Positions 61,388 through 64,000 of a DNA stretch of 64,000 nt are shown piece after piece. The position numbers and the translations under genes were made by a program. Source of the DNA: a virus; the IMG/VR virus record IMGVR_UViG_3300044630_004815, positions 1-64,000 of that record. One strand, given 5' to 3'. The first letter of the stretch is position 1; every line of letters begins with the position of its first letter. Below the pieces are notes generated by a model that had not been told where the DNA came from, did no database searches, and saw only the letters and a program-made list of their open reading frames with translations.

Positions 61388-61465
61388 CTTTGCTTGTGTC
61401 CCTGTATTATAGGGCATCAGGGGGCACTGTGCTCATTTAGTGTGCCACTAGAACAAGTGGCACAT
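61388..61465 (-). promoter_or_regulatory. Intergenic punctuation module, copy 4 (78 bp exact repeat)
   Basis: Identical to 58740-58817. The inverted repeat lies at 61441-61464 and the TATAAT -10 at 61406-61411. It lies just past the stop of the upstream gene and just before the next start. Confidence 0.75.
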
Positions 61466-61469
61466 GGCA

Positions 61470-61652
61470 TCACTTTGTGGACTCTTTCATCAAAGATATT
61501 CTATCCAATTGATTTGGATAAACTAAAATGCAGACATCTCTTACTTTAGAATCAAATCTAGCAATACACACAGTAATATAATCCTCAGAAATAAATCTAA
61601 CTGTTCCTGGGATTCCTTTGTAATAAACTTCTAATCCTTCTGAGATTACCAT
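61470..61652 (-). CDS. Small conserved cyanophage beta protein (60 aa)
   Basis: Reads MVISEGLEVYYKGIPGTVRFISEDYITVCI with a VRDVCILVYPNQLDRI end. The alternating strand pattern is shared with small proteins of other cyanophages. Function unknown. Confidence 0.65.
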   Translation of the reverse strand: MVISEGLEVYYKGIPGTVRFISEDYITVCIARFDSKVRDVCILVYPNQLDRISLMKESTK

Positions 61653-61658
61653 ATCATA

Positions 61659-61877
61659 CTAATTTGGCAAATTGCAATATGTATAAGTTTGTTTTGGTTC
61701 TAAGAAATCATCACCAAAATCAGAAGATTTGCAAATGTTTTTGATCTTTTTTGCTTTGTTATAAAAGGTTTCAAGATCTTTAATAATTTCATCCAAATCA
61801 TCATCAGTGTTTCCAAGTAGTGCATCATTGATTCTATCAAATGCAGCAGATGTTTGTAGAGTATGATTGAATATCAT
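61659..61877 (-). CDS. Small acidic helical protein (72 aa)
   Basis: Reads MIFNHTLQTSAAFDRINDAL, then DDDLDEIIKDLETFYNKAKKIKN, a coiled-coil-like helix. The start overlaps the GTG-started upstream gene by 4 nt. Function unknown. Confidence 0.6.
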   Translation of the reverse strand: MIFNHTLQTSAAFDRINDALLGNTDDDLDEIIKDLETFYNKAKKIKNICKSSDFGDDFLEPKQTYTYCNLPN

Positions 61878-61999
61878 TTTATCACCTCAAGTTTGCGTTT
61901 GATATGTTGCAATGCTTGCTTTCTTGCTTTAAGTCTTGCTTTACAAGTTCCTTTGGTATTCTTTTGTTTACCTGAGTTGTGTTGCCAATTTGGAGTCAC
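61874..61999 (-). CDS. Very basic 41-aa protein with GTG start
   Basis: Begins GTG ACT CCA, with AGGA 8 nt upstream. The peptide is MTPNWQHNSGKQKNTKGTC, then KARLKARKQALQHIKRK, strongly basic and helical. It overlaps the next gene by 4 nt. Nucleic-acid binding is a possible role. Confidence 0.55.
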   Translation of the reverse strand: MTPNWQHNSGKQKNTKGTCKARLKARKQALQHIKRKLEVIK

Positions 62000-62011
62000 T
62001 GTTCTTTCCTT

Positions 62012-62090
62012 GTGTTCTTACACTATAGCACACTCACCTTCTATGGGGTGAATGTGGTGGACACTTGCAAGAGTGGCACTAGATGTAGAC
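62012..62090 (-). promoter_or_regulatory. Promoter module, degenerate copy
   Basis: Minus-strand TATAGT (62022-62027) with GTGT-AAGA-ACAC palindrome (62012-62023). Upstream at about 62064-62090 lies a decayed version of the punctuation inverted repeat, overlapping the HNH gene stop. Confidence 0.4.
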
Positions 62091-62555
62091 ATACTCTTTC
62101 CACTCAGGAACATTAGATTTATTTAGTGAGAAGATAATCTTGTTCACTGGTCTTTGTGGTTTCTTCATCAATTTCATTCCAGTGTGCTCAAGAAGTTTAT
62201 CACTCTTCTTTGTATTGCAAGAACAACAAGCAACCACAAGATTTTCCCAAGTATCTTCACCACCACGAGATTTGGGAATAATATGGTCAATTGTGAGTGA
62301 TCGAGTAGATCCACAATATTGACATTTATTATCGTCACGTTTGTAAATCATTGCTCTGCTTGGACGATCTTGCATTAGTGTTTCATATGGCAACTTAATG
62401 TAATTGACTAATCGAATCACTCTCTTACCGAGTGCTTGTGCTTTATTTTTGAGTAGCAAAACTACTGCTCTTTTCCAATCACAAAAATTGAGAGGTTCAA
62501 AACTTGCGTTTAGAACAAGTATAGTTTGATTTGGTTCAATTTTTAAGTAGTCCAT
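62079..62555 (-). CDS. HNH endonuclease (158 aa)
   Basis: Metal-dependent nuclease of the HNH class. CQYCG and CxxC-type CCSC flank the DHIIPKSRGGEDTWENLV core at roughly residues 78-115, the classic zinc-stabilised HNH arrangement. The N-terminal 70 residues (LVLNASFEPLNFCDWKRAVVLLLKNKA) are typical of cyanobacterial and phage relatives. It may act in packaging or as a homing nuclease; no host gene is interrupted here. Confidence 0.9.
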   Translation of the reverse strand: MDYLKIEPNQTILVLNASFEPLNFCDWKRAVVLLLKNKAQALGKRVIRLVNYIKLPYETLMQDRPSRAMIYKRDDNKCQYCGSTRSLTIDHIIPKSRGGEDTWENLVVACCSCNTKKSDKLLEHTGMKLMKKPQRPVNKIIFSLNKSNVPEWKEYVYI

Positions 62556-62604
62556 CGACCTTTTGCGTGTTTATAAGATGAAGAGATTCTAACTCCCTCA
62601 GTAT

Positions 62605-63375
62605 CTAGATGTCAAAGAATTTATCTGGATTGAATCCAGTATTTTGACCAGGATACCCACCAGGATTACAAATTACATTACACTGTTCAATCATATAATC
62701 AAAGTGATTGTGAGTGTGACCATGAACCCAGTATTTAATTTGTGGATGATTGATAATTATCTCATCAAGATTACTACAATAAGCACCGTTAGCATGTTTC
62801 TTGTATTCTTGAGGAACCGATTGATAACTCGGAGAATGATGACTGATAACAAATACATTGTCATTCAGTGTTTGTAATTGATTCAGTAGATACTTCTTAC
62901 TTTCCTTATGAAATGCAAGAGTATCATCTGCTCTCAATTTACGATACTTACCACCAATACGAATGACTTTGTAATCATTCATATTGCACTCTGCTTCCAT
63001 CATCTCTAGAGCATTTTCATTACGAAAATCAGTCCAAAGTGTGAAACCAATAAAGTTCCAGTTGTTGATAGTTATTGTGTCATTATCAAGAAGATGAAAA
63101 TTATGAGGGAGATTCTCTTTTATTTTCTTCTTTGCCCCTTCATAATTGTATCCATAGAACTCGTGATTTCCCATCACATAAAGAACTTTATCATAATTCT
63201 TATTGCAATCATTTAAGAATCTATCATAGACTGCATGAATATATCCATCAGTCTTAAAATGCTTGGCACAAAGAATGTCTCCAGCAAGAACTAGAACATC
63301 ACCTTCACCAACATCAAAGATTTGACAGGCAGTAAAATGTTCAAGATGTAAATCACTAAGAACTTTAAGTTTCAT
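62605..63375 (-). CDS. Calcineurin-like metallophosphoesterase (256 aa)
   Basis: Hydrolyses phosphoesters; substrate unknown. Metal-binding motifs in order: SDLHLEH (Asp8, His10), AGDI (Asp33), MGNHEFYG (69-76), SHHSPS and HGHTHNH near 219. The tidy single-domain length fits small phage phosphoesterases. It lies next to tRNA-Arg. Confidence 0.88.
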   Translation of the reverse strand: MKLKVLSDLHLEHFTACQIFDVGEGDVLVLAGDILCAKHFKTDGYIHAVYDRFLNDCNKNYDKVLYVMGNHEFYGYNYEGAKKKIKENLPHNFHLLDNDTITINNWNFIGFTLWTDFRNENALEMMEAECNMNDYKVIRIGGKYRKLRADDTLAFHKESKKYLLNQLQTLNDNVFVISHHSPSYQSVPQEYKKHANGAYCSNLDEIIINHPQIKYWVHGHTHNHFDYMIEQCNVICNPGGYPGQNTGFNPDKFFDI

Positions 63376-63389
63376 TGTTATAAAAATAA

Positions 63390-63463
63390 CGGGTTAGGAG
63401 GGACTCGAACCCCCGACCAATTCATTAGAAGTGAATTGCTCTATCCATCTGAGCTACTAACCC
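63390..63463 (-). tRNA. tRNA-Arg (UCU)
   Basis: Cloverleaf of 74 nt on the minus strand. GGGTTAG pairs with CTAACCC; the anticodon loop CTTCTAA, flanked by ATTCA/TGAAT, gives UCU. The D-arm AGCTCAGATGGATAGAGC and T-arm GGGGGTTCGAGTCCCTC are canonical. tRNA-Arg(UCU) is common in T4-like cyanophages. Confidence 0.95.
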
Positions 63464-63547
63464 ATAGACCCTCTGGTTTGTGCATTGTTAAGAGGCATAG
63501 AGGGTGTGGGACTTACTTAAAGTTTGGACCTTTAATGCCCCTAGAAA
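63464..63547. other. Short gap with inverted repeat
   Basis: ACCCTCT and AGAGGGT flank a 24-nt loop directly upstream of the tRNA on the minus strand. No gene and no T-run; possible processing or leader structure. Confidence 0.35.
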
Positions 63548-63799
63548 TTAACCGTTAAGGACTTGAGGTTCGGAATCCTCTGCGTCAAGTTTATTTAGAA
63601 CATACTGAATGGGTTTCAGTTCTTCCTTGAGGTCATTCTCAAGTTCCTTGAAAGTCTCAACCAGTGCCTCAAAGAGTTCAGAACCAGTCAGGTCTTCATA
63701 ATCACAATCATCAAAGAAGTTTTCACGGAAATACTCCGTGAGTTGGTTTTTCAGATTTTCAACAATTTGACGAGAAGCAGACTTGCAACGACGTGCCAT
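63548..63799 (-). CDS. Small acidic helical protein (83 aa)
   Basis: Reads MARRCKSASRQIVENLKNQLTEYFRENFFDDCDYEDLTGSELFEALVETF. The N-terminus is basic and the rest acidic, largely helical. Function unknown. Confidence 0.65.
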   Translation of the reverse strand: MARRCKSASRQIVENLKNQLTEYFRENFFDDCDYEDLTGSELFEALVETFKELENDLKEELKPIQYVLNKLDAEDSEPQVLNG

Positions 63800-63832
63800 A
63801 ATAAAGAAAAAAGTTAGTTAGTTAAACTGTAA

Positions 63833-64000
63833 TCAGACGTAAGTTACATTGCCTTCAGCATCAGTGAGGGAAACATAACCGTCATCCTCAGAATCCACAG
63901 GTTCAGAATAGTTCTCAAGCACAGTGGAATCATAATTGTCCAGTGCTTCAATGAGTTCAGCACCAGTCTCTGCTTTAGTCAGATTGACAATCAGTTGAGA
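63833..64000 (-). CDS. Partial small protein, C-terminal part (55 codons seen)
   Basis: Open frame entering from beyond the window and ending TGA at 63833. Visible sequence includes SQLIVNLTKAETGAELIEALDNYDSTV and a strongly acidic VDSEDDGYVSLTDAEGNVTYV. No Met is in frame, so the start lies outside. Function unknown. Confidence 0.5.
   Translation of the reverse strand, partial: SQLIVNLTKAETGAELIEALDNYDSTVLENYSEPVDSEDDGYVSLTDAEGNVTYV

Overview
The window is a 64-kb piece of a T4-like cyanophage genome (marine contractile-tailed phage of Synechococcus or Prochlorococcus). The basis is a near-complete, collinear set of T4 core genes on one strand: replication (43, 62, 44, 45), recombination and late transcription (46, 47, 55, uvsW, uvsY), head and packaging (23, 22, 21, 20, 17, 16), tail and neck (19, 18, 15, 14, 13, 3) and baseplate (8, 6, 25). 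Cyanophage-type extras are also present: Hsp20, a DUF3110-like protein, very large tail proteins and tRNA-Thr/tRNA-Arg. The DNA is visibly AT-rich. Host assignment is inference. Every supported gene lies on the minus strand, so transcription runs from high to low coordinates.

Layout in transcription order. 64.0-54.1 kb: many very short, often overlapping accessory genes, most without known function. The recognisable ones are an ArdA-like antirestriction candidate, an SF2 helicase, an HNH endonuclease, a metallophosphoesterase and two tRNAs. Repeated intergenic punctuation modules carrying -10-like promoters separate the short operons. About 54.4-55.26 kb has no gene but is dense in repeats and holds boxes of the cyanobacterial DnaA type; it is the best candidate for a replication origin or control region. 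53.7-30.5 kb: baseplate and tail, with a glycosyltransferase-like gene, gp25, gp6, three very large or modular structural proteins (2743, 902 and 2128 aa), gp8 and small genes. 30.5-13.1 kb: neck, terminase, sheath, tube, portal, prohead core, protease, scaffold and major capsid. 13.1-2 kb: gp3-position tail protein, uvsY, uvsW, gp55, gp47, gp46, gp45, gp44, gp62, regA and hsp20. 2-0 kb: two small paralogous genes, then DNA polymerase gp43, which runs off the window edge.

Regulation seen in the sequence. T4-type late promoter octamers (TATAAATA or NATAAATA) and a CTAAATA variant precede many virion genes. Rho-independent terminators follow gp23, regA and hsp20. In the accessory region, TATAAT-like -10 boxes follow a repeated 39-bp core containing an inverted repeat. 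Several promoters also carry a private palindrome with a C(GNA)G centre.

The most interesting signals are the DnaA-box palindromes with iterons in the gene-free region, the repeated punctuation modules, the C(GNA)G mini-hairpins, a three-member family of Sm-like small proteins, and beta-bead repeats shared among tail proteins.
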